From assembly GCA_009921985.1 (NCBI GenBank), contig RFWS01000010.1, positions 1-20,311 on the forward strand: 20,311 nt of DNA, written 5' to 3'. Under the pieces are notes generated by a model. It made no database searches, was not told the origin of the DNA, and saw nothing but the letters and a program-made list of their open reading frames with translations. Of this stretch, positions 1-7,048 are shown piece after piece (position 1 is the first letter of the stretch; each line of letters opens with the position of its first letter). The position numbers and the translations under genes were made by a program. This stretch comes from a bacterium. GTDB lineage: Bacteria; Verrucomicrobiota; Verrucomicrobiia; Methylacidiphilales; Verrucolacustridaceae.

Positions 1-227
1 ATGTCCTTCAAGACCATGTTGAGGGCGTGCCCAACGTGGGCGTCCCCGTTGGCAAAGGGCGGCCCGTCGTGGAGATGAAACTCGGGCGCCTTGGCCCGCT
101 CCGCCAAAAGCCTCTCGTAGGTCTTATCTTTCAGCCATTGCTGGACCCAAGCCGGTTCCCGCTTAGGCAGATCGCCCCGCATGGGAAAATCCGTCTTGGG
201 CAGGCGAACGGTCTGGCTGTAATCCAT
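1..227 (-). CDS. ileS: Isoleucyl-tRNA synthetase, N-terminal part (cut by window edge)
   Basis: Charges tRNA-Ile with isoleucine in the cytoplasm; class I aminoacyl-tRNA synthetase. Only the first 75 residues are in the window. They read MDYSQTVRLPKTDFPMRGDL, then KREP, a short helical stretch and LHDGPPFANGDAHVGHALN. The LPKTDFPMRG.LPKREP opening is specific to IleS rather than ValRS or LeuRS. HVGH at residues 64-67 is the class I HIGH signature that binds ATP. The start is the ATG at 225-227, which gives the usual IleS N-terminus length before HIGH. The gene lies 78 bases downstream of a FecR-like gene on the same strand, and a strong imperfect hairpin sits in that gap. The rest of the protein lies before position 1. 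Confidence 0.95.
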   Translation of the reverse strand, partial: MDYSQTVRLPKTDFPMRGDLPKREPAWVQQWLKDKTYERLLAERAKAPEFHLHDGPPFANGDAHVGHALNMVLKD

Positions 228-256
228 CCGTCAGGATTAGGAGAAAATCGGTCCCA

Positions 257-296
257 AGTCCAAGATCTCGCCCAAGGCTTGGCTCAGATCAGGACT
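257..296. terminator. Imperfect 40-base hairpin between the fecR-like gene and ileS
   Basis: Read on the plus strand, AGTCC (257-261) pairs with GGACT (292-296), GATCT with AGATC, and CCAA with TTGG around a GGC loop. Small bulges separate the three stem blocks. On the plus strand the hairpin is followed within about 5 bases by TTTTTT (302-307), the layout of an intrinsic terminator. No plus-strand gene lies upstream in the window. On the minus strand, the direction of the flanking genes, it comes just after the FecR stop codon but is followed only by TGGGACCGATTTT. It could be a bidirectional terminator, a block to antisense transcription, or a leader structure for ileS. The structure is visible in the sequence; the role is inferred. 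Confidence 0.4.
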
Positions 297-305
297 AAGG
301 GTTTT

Positions 306-1574
306 TTACGTGGGAGTGGTTTGGCCAGGGGTTGGGTTGGAAGTCACAGGAGGCAATGGAGCTTGGGTATCCGCGGAGCGCCCACCGCCAGCCGCAGTAT
401 CGGTGCTTCCGGGGCCCTCGCTACCGGCCGCCGTCGCCACATCCCCAGGGCCACCCGAACTGGGTTGCGCACTATTGGCGGCAATTGATTTTCCTTCAGC
501 AGATCGAGCATCGCCAACCACAGCCATATTCCCGGTGAAATTATCACTGGAAGGCAGGGAGGCCACTTGGCCGCTGCTACTGGAAAACCCTTGGTTTGAA
601 CCGATTTGAACCCCCGAAGAGGAACCTGCCGGCACAAACTCTGCACTCCCCGAAGCCACCCGGGCACTTACTTCACCTCCAGCATCCGTATTCATGGAAA
701 ACATGGTCCCAGGATTCAGTTCCATCCCCTCTCCCCGTTTAAATGGCTCCAATATTAAATTAGGGGCTTGGGAGCATTCTTCAGGGGGTAATCCGGTAAA
801 AGCTGAAAAAGCCTCGACCGCTGGATCCTCAACCCGGGCGCTTTTATCGTCCGCATTGGGAGTTTTTTCCAGAACCTTTACCCCCGATTCAATAGCCTCT
901 CCCTGCTTTTCCGCCACTGCAGTCACTTTTTCAATCCCAGGCATGGGGTTGACAAATTCGGTGAAAAGCGGAGAGCTCTCCATCAACCCCGTGATGTTAA
1001 CCTCAAAACTGACGGAAACACCGGGGCGAGCGGCCGAAACCACCCCCATTTGCCCGGGAGTCAAGGGAGTCACCGAACCATCCTTGTTGGTAATTTTGCC
1101 ACTCCCTCCCTCTGACTCAAGTATGGCAAAGGAAAAGTTACCCTTACCGTCACTGCTGGCCATGACAGTGCTTCCAGAAACCACGCCCAACACTCCCCCT
1201 CCCTCGATGGAAATGCCCCCGTTTCCGGGAGGCACATGCATGAGTAAAGTTCCCTGATCCAGCTTGATGACCCGCCCCTTGGAATCAAAAGAGAATTTGG
1301 AATTTTGTCCCAAGCGAAGGATCGAGGAATCCGTAAAGGACATCTCCGTGCAGGAGTCTGCGCCGGTGTCCACCTTGGTGCCTTCGGAGACCACGCCCCC
1401 CTTGACCGCAGGTGCTTTTTCGGACCCCGTGGTCGCCTGAACCTTGTTTTTGACCGTATTTAGAGCGCCGGTTCCCAGCGGCTTCTTTTCCAGCGCCCAA
1501 CCTCCTGCTGTCGCCCCCATCAAGCATAGGGCCACCAGACGGGTTATGCATCGCGGATGAGTATGGTTATTCAT
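306..1574 (-). CDS. Secreted FecR-domain protein
   Basis: The predicted protein has 422 residues. Residues about 10-28 form a signal peptide (RLVALCLMGATAGGWA, then LEKK). A FecR-type beta domain follows at about 60-180, with the pattern GVVSEGTKVDTGADSCTEM, then FTDSSILRLGQNSKFSF and a GTLLMHVP strand. The last ~90 residues are a Gly/Ser/Pro/Ala-rich tail. Classical FecR proteins are inner-membrane anti-sigma regulators. This one looks simply exported, and no sigma factor or TonB receptor gene lies nearby, so a structural or surface role is as likely as regulation. The ATG (1572-1574) overlaps the TGA of the upstream FecR-like gene by four bases (ATGA), so the two are probably translationally coupled. 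No better Shine-Dalgarno-supported start is visible. The exact substrate or partner is unknown. Confidence 0.75.
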   Translation of the reverse strand: MNNHTHPRCITRLVALCLMGATAGGWALEKKPLGTGALNTVKNKVQATTGSEKAPAVKGGVVSEGTKVDTGADSCTEMSFTDSSILRLGQNSKFSFDSKGRVIKLDQGTLLMHVPPGNGGISIEGGGVLGVVSGSTVMASSDGKGNFSFAILESEGGSGKITNKDGSVTPLTPGQMGVVSAARPGVSVSFEVNITGLMESSPLFTEFVNPMPGIEKVTAVAEKQGEAIESGVKVLEKTPNADDKSARVEDPAVEAFSAFTGLPPEECSQAPNLILEPFKRGEGMELNPGTMFSMNTDAGGEVSARVASGSAEFVPAGSSSGVQIGSNQGFSSSSGQVASLPSSDNFTGNMAVVGDARSAEGKSIAANSAQPSSGGPGDVATAAGSEGPGSTDTAAGGGRSADTQAPLPPVTSNPTPGQTTPT

Positions 1575-3337
1575 TGCGCGGAGGCCTGTTGTTGGAAAGG
1601 GCGAGATTGCCCCGGGGGTGTGCTTTGGGCTTTCAGCACGCCTTGAGGGGTACTGACTTCGATTCGGATTTTTTCACCAAAGCCATCGGCGATGGCAAAG
1701 TGCACATCGCCTCGTACGGTCTTTAACCGAGCCGTGGCACTCTGCAACACGCCTTGATCAAATCGATCTGAGGAATCCTCGTAAAGCACTTCGCTGTTTT
1801 GCTGAACCTCCGCAATCACTCCGGGAACCGGCAGGAACATCACTTGAGAGAGCGGGCCTGTTTTGATCTCCGCCCCCTTCGGCAGGGTTTGACCGCGTTT
1901 GATCGGTTGATCATGGAGGGTCGCACTCCCGACTACCTTCAGGACTTTCCCCTCCCGGGACAGAGGGCTGGGCTCTCCCCTCAGCCAGCCCGCCACACGC
2001 TTACTAAACTGAAGCGAATGAAATCCGCCCGGAGCCGGAGCCCTGAGATTCGTCAACCCGGTGATCGATTGAATGGAAGACTGTAATTCAGGACGAATAA
2101 CAATAGCCTGGGTGGCCAACCTTTCTTTCAGGTCCGGTCGGGCCGTGGTGACTTCCTTAAAAATCTCCTCAATCGCCTCCGGACACCCCAAGACTCCATC
2201 CTGCGCAATATCCATTAAGGTGGCCTCGCGGCAGACATCGGGGAATGCCTTGAGCGTGGTCGATTCGGGAGTTCCGCCCGCCAGGCCCGTGGCCTTATTT
2301 TCCCCGGGATAGGTCAGTTTCTGGTTGGCAGCAACCGAGCCCCGTTCCACTCCGCCGGCCACATCCGCCAAAATAACCTTCCCGGACAGCACGCTGAGAA
2401 TGCTCTTCCCGTCTTTACCCTTGGTGATCTGGTAAAGGCCATCGGTGGTTCGGGCCACGATTCCATCTCCCAGCCCTACCAGGCTGGCCCGAGGCGCAAC
2501 CAGCGGGGCGGCCACATAAGTCAGCAGCGTGCCGCTTTTTAATTCCACCTTGATATCGAGGGAGCCTTGTTCCAAGGGAGCCAAAACTAGTTCCGTGCCG
2601 GGAAGGGCCTCGTGAAAGACCCCAGCGGCACTTTGAAAAATCAAGGGCCCCTTGAGGCTTGGCAAAATAGTTCCGCCCACTTGGACCGCTTCCCCTTCCA
2701 AGAGATCCCGTGGTTGATCCGTACCGATTTGCAGAGTCTCACCCCCAACGGTTTTTAAAATCTTGCCTGATTTGTTGCTCCAACCCCCCTTTCCCTCTTT
2801 CCAAGCCGCAAACCTCTCCCGGCAACGGACCAATGCCTTCGACGCCGCGTTGGTCGAGGCGTTGGTGGAAGGCACGGCCGCCAGTTCCTTGCCGGCGGCG
2901 GTGTCTAGGTTCCCCAAATCCGCCATGAGAAAACGGGCGCCTCCGGTTCGGTCCATTTCGAACTGTGGCTTGTTGTCGCTCCCGAAACGCACCGTCACCA
3001 CGCCTTCCGGTTTCATCCCGACCGAAAGACCGAAAGCTTCCAATTCCATTTCTGAAAGGGACGACTTGGCCTCCGTCATGGTCACTTCCGGTTGGCCGCT
3101 TTCGTTTTTCACAAAGGACAACTTGAGCGAGGCTTTTCCTGATGTGACCACTTCCCCTTTGGCCCCTTCACTGATGTCCGTGATTTTTTTTGCAGTGCCG
3201 TCCATCACCTCCAAGCAGGGAAATTTTGAATTGTAGCGAATTTTAAAATCGGGAGCAGCTCCGCTTTCCTGGCAGAACCCTAAAGCCAGAAACAGGACAA
3301 AGCCCGACAAAGTCGGCAAAATGCCGTTCTCTTTCAT
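1571..3337 (-). CDS. Secreted protein with two FecR-like beta regions
   Basis: The protein has 588 residues from the ATG at 3335-3337. The N-terminus MKENGILPTLSGFVLFLALG, then FCQESGA, is a signal peptide. Two FecR-like segments can be seen. One begins near SGKILKTVGGETLQIG and runs to a SGTLLTYVAAP strand; the other begins EGKVLKVVGSATL and runs to TVRGDVHFAI. A helical region containing ATLMDIAQDGVLGCPEAIEE links them. An in-frame TTG at 3344-3346 lies five bases after AGGAG and could be the true start, adding three residues; the ATG has the same AGGAG 14 bases away. The reading frame is open upstream to 3421, but that part lacks signal-peptide character. It is the first gene of a minus-strand unit with the FecR protein and ileS. 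Function is not known; the FecR resemblance is by pattern only and is weaker than in the next gene. Confidence 0.65.
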   Translation of the reverse strand: MKENGILPTLSGFVLFLALGFCQESGAAPDFKIRYNSKFPCLEVMDGTAKKITDISEGAKGEVVTSGKASLKLSFVKNESGQPEVTMTEAKSSLSEMELEAFGLSVGMKPEGVVTVRFGSDNKPQFEMDRTGGARFLMADLGNLDTAAGKELAAVPSTNASTNAASKALVRCRERFAAWKEGKGGWSNKSGKILKTVGGETLQIGTDQPRDLLEGEAVQVGGTILPSLKGPLIFQSAAGVFHEALPGTELVLAPLEQGSLDIKVELKSGTLLTYVAAPLVAPRASLVGLGDGIVARTTDGLYQITKGKDGKSILSVLSGKVILADVAGGVERGSVAANQKLTYPGENKATGLAGGTPESTTLKAFPDVCREATLMDIAQDGVLGCPEAIEEIFKEVTTARPDLKERLATQAIVIRPELQSSIQSITGLTNLRAPAPGGFHSLQFSKRVAGWLRGEPSPLSREGKVLKVVGSATLHDQPIKRGQTLPKGAEIKTGPLSQVMFLPVPGVIAEVQQNSEVLYEDSSDRFDQGVLQSATARLKTVRGDVHFAIADGFGEKIRIEVSTPQGVLKAQSTPPGQSRPFQQQASAQ

Positions 3338-3547
3338 CGATCTCAAGCGTACTCCTGATTTTTCAAAATTCAATGGGTCAACTTGCGAACCCCCATAAAT
3401 GGCTAGGAAGCGTAACATCAATAACTTCGACCGAGAAAATCAACGCCTGTTCAATGTATTTAGCAATTGATGGACAACATCTTGCATCATCCTTTTCAAG
3501 CCAAACCACCCTCTTGCCCTAGAACCCTCTTGGTGCATTCTCCCACG
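3338..3547. promoter_or_regulatory. Divergent intergenic region
   Basis: About 210 bases separate the divergent FecR-like gene (minus) and the DUF5069 gene (plus). The stretch is clearly more AT-rich than its surroundings (for example around 3355-3375 and 3440-3475), as expected for promoters facing both ways. A minus-strand AGGAG at about 3352-3356 serves the FecR-like gene. A small palindrome, CCATAAATGG, lies near 3395. I cannot pick out -35/-10 pairs with confidence, and promoter consensus in this phylum is poorly known. The plus-strand frame is open from 3467, but nothing there looks like protein sequence of the downstream family. Confidence 0.35.
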
Positions 3548-3994
3548 ATGCCCAGCCCAACCGATTTAACGATCTGCCCACCCCGCAGTCCCCGCGTCCG
3601 ACTGGGAGGTTACGTGATTCTACCTCGGATGCTGGATAAGTGCCGAGCCACCTTGGCCGGCAAAAATGGCGAGTACTCCTACAACTGCCCTCTCGACCAA
3701 TACTTCCTGAAATTCGCCGGCGTGGATCCCGAAGCCCTCCAAAAGCAGGTCGCGGCCGGCTTGCGCGATGGCGGGATCCTCGAGTGGATCGAAAAAAATC
3801 AAAAGCACCACCGCTCGGCCCAGGAAATTGAGGCGTGGTCGGACTACATGAACCGCCGTGCCCCCGCCTCCATCGAGCAACGGGAGCGGATGAACCAGTA
3901 CCAGTCCGGCGCGGCCAAAAACCGGGAGGACATCACCACCTGGTTTGACGTTCTCGATTTGGACGACTTCGCCAGTTTCGGCGGACCTGCTTGA
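3548..3994 (+). CDS. DUF5069 domain protein
   Basis: This is a 148-residue soluble protein that matches the DUF5069 pattern. It opens with PRSPRVRLGGYVILPRMLDK, followed by a GKNGEYSYNCPLDQYFLKF block and a helical stretch ending in GGILEWIEKN. The family is small, widespread in Verrucomicrobiota and Planctomycetes, and has no established function. The ATG at 3548 was chosen because it starts just before the conserved core and gives the usual family length. The frame stays open to 3467, and no Shine-Dalgarno decides between the candidates. The TGA (3992-3994) overlaps the TTG start of crtI, so the two genes are probably coupled. A role tied to carotenoid synthesis would be guesswork. Confidence 0.8.
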   Translation: MPSPTDLTICPPRSPRVRLGGYVILPRMLDKCRATLAGKNGEYSYNCPLDQYFLKFAGVDPEALQKQVAAGLRDGGILEWIEKNQKHHRSAQEIEAWSDYMNRRAPASIEQRERMNQYQSGAAKNREDITTWFDVLDLDDFASFGGPA

Positions 3995-5484
3995 AGCCTC
4001 CCGCCCTTGTCATCGGTTCCGGTTTCGGGGGACTGGCCGCCGCCGTCCGCCTACAGGCCCGCGGCTATGATGTCACTCTGCTAGAAGCTCTCGAACAACC
4101 CGGCGGACGCGCTTCCGTTTTTCGCGACCAGGGTTTCACCTACGATGCCGGCCCTACCATCCTGACGGCCCCATTCCTTCTCGATGAACTCTTTGCCCTC
4201 TCCGGGAAAAAAACTTCCGACTACCTCCGAATTGTCCCCTGCAAACCTTTTTATCGCATCGCCTGGCATGACGGCGTCTCTTTTGAATACACCGGCCAAC
4301 AGGACGAGATGGAGGAACAGGTCCGGCGGATCGCCCCCGGGGACCTCGAGGGTTACCGGAAGTTCGTCGGCGAAACCCACGCCATTTTTCAGCGCGCCTT
4401 CATCGAACTGGCGGACCAGCCCTTCTCCCATTTTTCCGACATGCTCCGCGTGGCCCCCGACCTGATCCGCCTTCGCTCGGACCGCTCGGTCTGGCAAATG
4501 GCCTGCCGCCACGTCAAAAATCAGCGCCTTCGCGAGGTTCTCTCCTTTCATCCCCTCCTCGTCGGCGGCAACCCATTCCAGTCCTCTTCCATCTACGCGA
4601 TGATCCACTACCTCGAACGCGAATGGGGAGTCCACTTTGCCATGGGCGGCACCGGTGCCCTCGTCCAAGCCCTGGTCAAACTGCTTCAGGATCTGGGCGG
4701 AAAAATCCGTCTGAACGCCCCCGTCGAGGAACTGCTTGTGGAAAACGGTTCCGCCGCCGGGGTCCGCCTCCGCAGCGGAGAGATCATCCGTGCCAACGTG
4801 GTCGTTTCCAACGCGGATGTCTCCAATTTTTACCAAAAATGCGTGGCCCAAAATCATCGCCGCAAATGGACGGATCGTCGGCTCCGCGGGATGCGCTACA
4901 GCATGTCTCTCTTCCTGATTTATTTCGGGACCAATCGCACCTACCCGGAACTGGCCCATCACACCATTTGGCTGGGACCAAGATACAAGGGCCTGCTGGA
5001 TGACATTTTCCATCATCGGGTCCTAGCGGAGGATTTTTCCCTTTATCTTCACGCCCCCACCCGGACCGACCCTTCCCTGGCCCCGCCCGGGCACGAATGC
5101 TTTTACGTTCTATCCCCCGTCCCCCATCGCGGAGCCCCCGGCGATCAGATAGACTGGGAGAATGTGAAAGAGGAGTACGCCGACCGCATCCTTGCCACGT
5201 TGGAAAAGAGTCTGATTCCGGACCTTCGCAAACATTTGGTCAGCAAACTCCTCTTCACCCCGGTGGATTTCGAAACCCGACTCGACGCCCACGCCGGTTC
5301 CGCCTTTCAGTTTGAGCCCGTCCTAACCCAGAGCGCCTGGTTCCGGCCCCACAATGTCTCCGAGGATGTGAAAGGCCTCTATCTTTGCGGTGCGGGCACC
5401 CACCCCGGAGCCGGCGTTCCCGGGGTTCTCTCCTCGGCCAAATTGCTCGACCGGGTCATTCCCGCACCAGAAACGGGACCTTAA
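3991..5484 (+). CDS. crtI: Phytoene desaturase (CrtI-type carotenoid dehydrogenase)
   Basis: An FAD-dependent desaturase that introduces double bases' worth of unsaturation into a colourless carotene precursor (phytoene, or diapophytoene in C30 pathways) at the membrane surface. The protein has 497 residues, typical for CrtI. Residues 7-32 form the dinucleotide-binding fold VIGSGFGGLAAAVRLQARG, ending in Glu32. The block YDAGPTILTAPFLLDELF follows, a CrtI hallmark. Near the C-terminus (463 onward) is LYLCGAGTHPGAGVPGVLSS, the family's FAD-binding signature. It starts at TTG (3991-3993), overlapping the DUF5069 stop as TTGA; no ATG is available near the fold's first strand. No phytoene or squalene synthase gene is in the window, so whether the substrate is C40 or C30 cannot be told. 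The next gene encodes a DICT-like sensor. Confidence 0.88.
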   Translation: MKPPALVIGSGFGGLAAAVRLQARGYDVTLLEALEQPGGRASVFRDQGFTYDAGPTILTAPFLLDELFALSGKKTSDYLRIVPCKPFYRIAWHDGVSFEYTGQQDEMEEQVRRIAPGDLEGYRKFVGETHAIFQRAFIELADQPFSHFSDMLRVAPDLIRLRSDRSVWQMACRHVKNQRLREVLSFHPLLVGGNPFQSSSIYAMIHYLEREWGVHFAMGGTGALVQALVKLLQDLGGKIRLNAPVEELLVENGSAAGVRLRSGEIIRANVVVSNADVSNFYQKCVAQNHRRKWTDRRLRGMRYSMSLFLIYFGTNRTYPELAHHTIWLGPRYKGLLDDIFHHRVLAEDFSLYLHAPTRTDPSLAPPGHECFYVLSPVPHRGAPGDQIDWENVKEEYADRILATLEKSLIPDLRKHLVSKLLFTPVDFETRLDAHAGSAFQFEPVLTQSAWFRPHNVSEDVKGLYLCGAGTHPGAGVPGVLSSAKLLDRVIPAPETGP

Positions 5485-5521
5485 GGTTTCCTCATACCTG
5501 TGAGCCGCCCCTTGCACCTGT

Positions 5522-5544
5522 CCCCGGCCATGGCAATGTCGGGG
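5522..5544 (+). other. Small hairpin ahead of the DICT-like gene
   Basis: CCCCGGC (5522-5528) can pair with GTCGGGG (5538-5544), with one G-U pair and a nine-base loop. It lies between the crtI stop (5484) and the ATG at 5553. There is no T-run after it, so an intrinsic terminator is unlikely. It could mask the GGGG that is the only Shine-Dalgarno-like sequence before that ATG. Any role is speculative. Confidence 0.2.
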
Positions 5545-5552
5545 TTTCCCAT

Positions 5553-6221
5553 ATGATTTGTCGGACTTCGGAAGAAAAAAAGTCGGAGAAGCTGTTTCGG
5601 TCCCGCCTGCGACCTTACCTGAAAAGCAAGAAGCCCCGCACGGTCCCATTCTCACCAAAACCACGCGGGGGAAAATTCTCCGAAATTATTGTCCTTCCCG
5701 TTTCGGACGTCACCCACCTCTTCAACCACGAGGCCATGTTGGCTGCCAGTCACGCCATCGAGGATCTGGCGCACGATACCGGTTGCGGCGAACTCATCGC
5801 CACCTTCCAACGTATCGAAAATTTTATCCCCCAACAGGAGCGCTATCAGCAGATCGCCGACGAGATCGATGCTGTCCGCGTCTGGGCCGAAGGGGAGCCG
5901 ACTCGACGTCCTTCCTCCATCGATTTTGTCCCCATCTTTCATCCCCTGCTGGTCCGTTACTGGGTGGTTCTTTTCGAAAGTCCGGATGTTCATGCCGTCC
6001 TTTTTTGCAAACAGGCCAACGAGGCCCAGGACTTTGCGCGTAAAATTTTCTCCGGCTTCTACAGCTTCAACCCCTTTCTGGTTCGCTGCATCCGCCGCCG
6101 CTTCAGCCTGCTCGCCGCCGGCGTCGACGGGGTCGTCGCCCACTTTGAGCGCAACTTCGCCCCGCTCATGCCCGACGAAGACTCCCTCGCGGACGTGGAC
6201 GCGCTGCTCACGCCTGCCTGA
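5553..6221 (+). CDS. Stand-alone DICT-like sensory domain protein
   Basis: The protein has 222 residues. After a basic, probably disordered N-terminus (about 1-45) comes an alpha/beta domain with ASHAIEDLAHDTG, then IATFQRIENFIPQQERY, and YWVVLFESPDVHAVLF. The SHAIED, FQR..F and W.VV...P...A pattern matches, from memory, the DICT sensory domain. That domain occurs with diguanylate cyclases, two-component systems and MerR-type regulators and has been proposed to act in light responses. No helix-turn-helix, kinase or cyclase domain is attached, so it would act through a partner. The ATG at 5553 is the best start ahead of the domain. The frame is open back to 5385, but that part overlaps crtI and reads as shadow sequence. 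Its place right after crtI suggests control of carotenoid synthesis; this is inference. Confidence 0.6.
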   Translation: MICRTSEEKKSEKLFRSRLRPYLKSKKPRTVPFSPKPRGGKFSEIIVLPVSDVTHLFNHEAMLAASHAIEDLAHDTGCGELIATFQRIENFIPQQERYQQIADEIDAVRVWAEGEPTRRPSSIDFVPIFHPLLVRYWVVLFESPDVHAVLFCKQANEAQDFARKIFSGFYSFNPFLVRCIRRRFSLLAAGVDGVVAHFERNFAPLMPDEDSLADVDALLTPA

Positions 6222-6239
6222 TTCCCGTCACCGACTTCC

Positions 6240-6261
6240 CGCTCCCCTGCCTGCGGGAGCG
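6240..6261 (+). other. Perfect 7-bp hairpin between DICT-like and CPBP genes
   Basis: CGCTCCC (6240-6246) and GGGAGCG (6255-6261) form a perfect stem around an eight-base loop. It starts 19 bases after the stop of the DICT-like gene and 17 bases before the CPBP ATG. The downstream sequence CGGTTAACCTTTGG has no T-run. It may be a weak terminator, an attenuator, or an mRNA-stability element at the boundary of two units. The GGGAG in the right arm is also the only Shine-Dalgarno-like sequence for the next gene. Confidence 0.35.
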
Positions 6262-6277
6262 CGGTTAACCTTTGGTT

Positions 6278-7048
6278 ATGTTCCCCCCGGTCGAAACCTC
6301 CACCCTCCTCTTGCTCTACGTTGCGGCCGTCTTTGGAAGCTCTCTCTTTGTGCTTTTGGCCGGAGGTTGGAATCGCCTAGGCGCCTTGCTCCGGCCTCCT
6401 CCCTGGAAGGATAACTCCTGCACAAAAGTTGGCCTCAGTCCCATGCTGGCCGCTGTCTTCTTCCTCGCGTCCGCGGCCTGGATGGCGCCGCCCCTGGTCC
6501 CGGGAGCCGGACTGGCAGCCGGGCTACTGCTGACCACCCTGTCCGGGACCCGCCCCGGTCAGCTTTGGGGCCTTCGCCACGAGTTGCAGGATTTTTTCCA
6601 CAGCCTGCGACTTTTAGGCACGCTCCTCTGGCCGGTGCTTTTTCTCCTTTTGCTGAGCTCCGGACTTTACCTCGCCTTGGGGCTACCCCTGAAACCTCAG
6701 CCCGCCTTGCTGAAATTTCTTGAGGCCAAAAATCTTGGGGAAGTGGTTCCTTTTTTGGCCTATGCCTGCGTCATTGCCCCGGTCTGGGAGGAAATTTTTT
6801 TCCGCGGAACCCTGTTCCCTTGGTTGGCCTCGCGGATGCCTGTCAGTCAAGCCCAGTGGCTTTCCGCAGTCGCCTTCGGCGCCATTCATCTTCATGGTCC
6901 CACGTTCATCCCCCTCACGGTTTTTGGCGCGCTCTTGGCCGGCATCTACCGCTCCACCGGCAGCCTCGTTCCGGCCATGCTCGTCCACTCGATGTTCAAC
7001 GCCAACACCTGCATCCTGCTTCTCCTCGGAAAACCGGCCACACCATGA
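6278..7048 (+). CDS. CPBP-family intramembrane metalloprotease
   Basis: A polytopic inner-membrane protein of 256 residues with about seven hydrophobic segments. The conserved CPBP (Abi/CAAX-protease-like) motifs are present: PVWEEIFFRGTLFPWL with Glu171, Glu172 and Arg176; FGAIHLHG with His204 and His206; and HSMFNAN with His237 and Asn241. These residues form the catalytic centre in the family, so the enzyme is probably active. Targets in bacteria are mostly unknown. The ATG at 6278 was chosen; a TTG two codons earlier (6272) is possible and is slightly better placed relative to GGGAG at 6255-6259. The TGA overlaps the thiL ATG by four bases (ATGA), so it is probably the first gene of the CPBP-thiL-tsaE-tsaB unit. 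Confidence 0.88.
   Translation: MFPPVETSTLLLLYVAAVFGSSLFVLLAGGWNRLGALLRPPPWKDNSCTKVGLSPMLAAVFFLASAAWMAPPLVPGAGLAAGLLLTTLSGTRPGQLWGLRHELQDFFHSLRLLGTLLWPVLFLLLLSSGLYLALGLPLKPQPALLKFLEAKNLGEVVPFLAYACVIAPVWEEIFFRGTLFPWLASRMPVSQAQWLSAVAFGAIHLHGPTFIPLTVFGALLAGIYRSTGSLVPAMLVHSMFNANTCILLLLGKPATP

Noticed and set aside
228..305. T-box riboswitch ahead of ileS
   Set aside because: The gap is only 78 bases, with no T-box consensus or specifier-loop layout; the hairpin alone is not enough.
27..488. 153-codon plus-strand frame across ileS and the FecR tail
   Set aside because: Antisense to a clear IleS N-terminus and runs through the intergenic hairpin; Arg/Gly-rich composition.
3467..3547. Longer N-terminus for the DUF5069 protein
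   Set aside because: The extra 27 residues are Pro/His-rich and precede the conserved core; the ATG at 3548 gives the normal family length.
4081..5016. 311-codon minus-strand frame opposite crtI
   Set aside because: No recognisable motif; crtI is unmistakable on the plus strand.
6700..7045. TPP riboswitch for thiL
   Set aside because: thiL is internal to an overlapping gene chain, and no THI-box sequence is visible near it or ahead of the CPBP gene.
6278..7048. Phage-defence (Abi) role for the CPBP protease
   Set aside because: The family name covers Abi proteins, but the gene sits in a housekeeping chain with no toxin, defence or mobile gene nearby.
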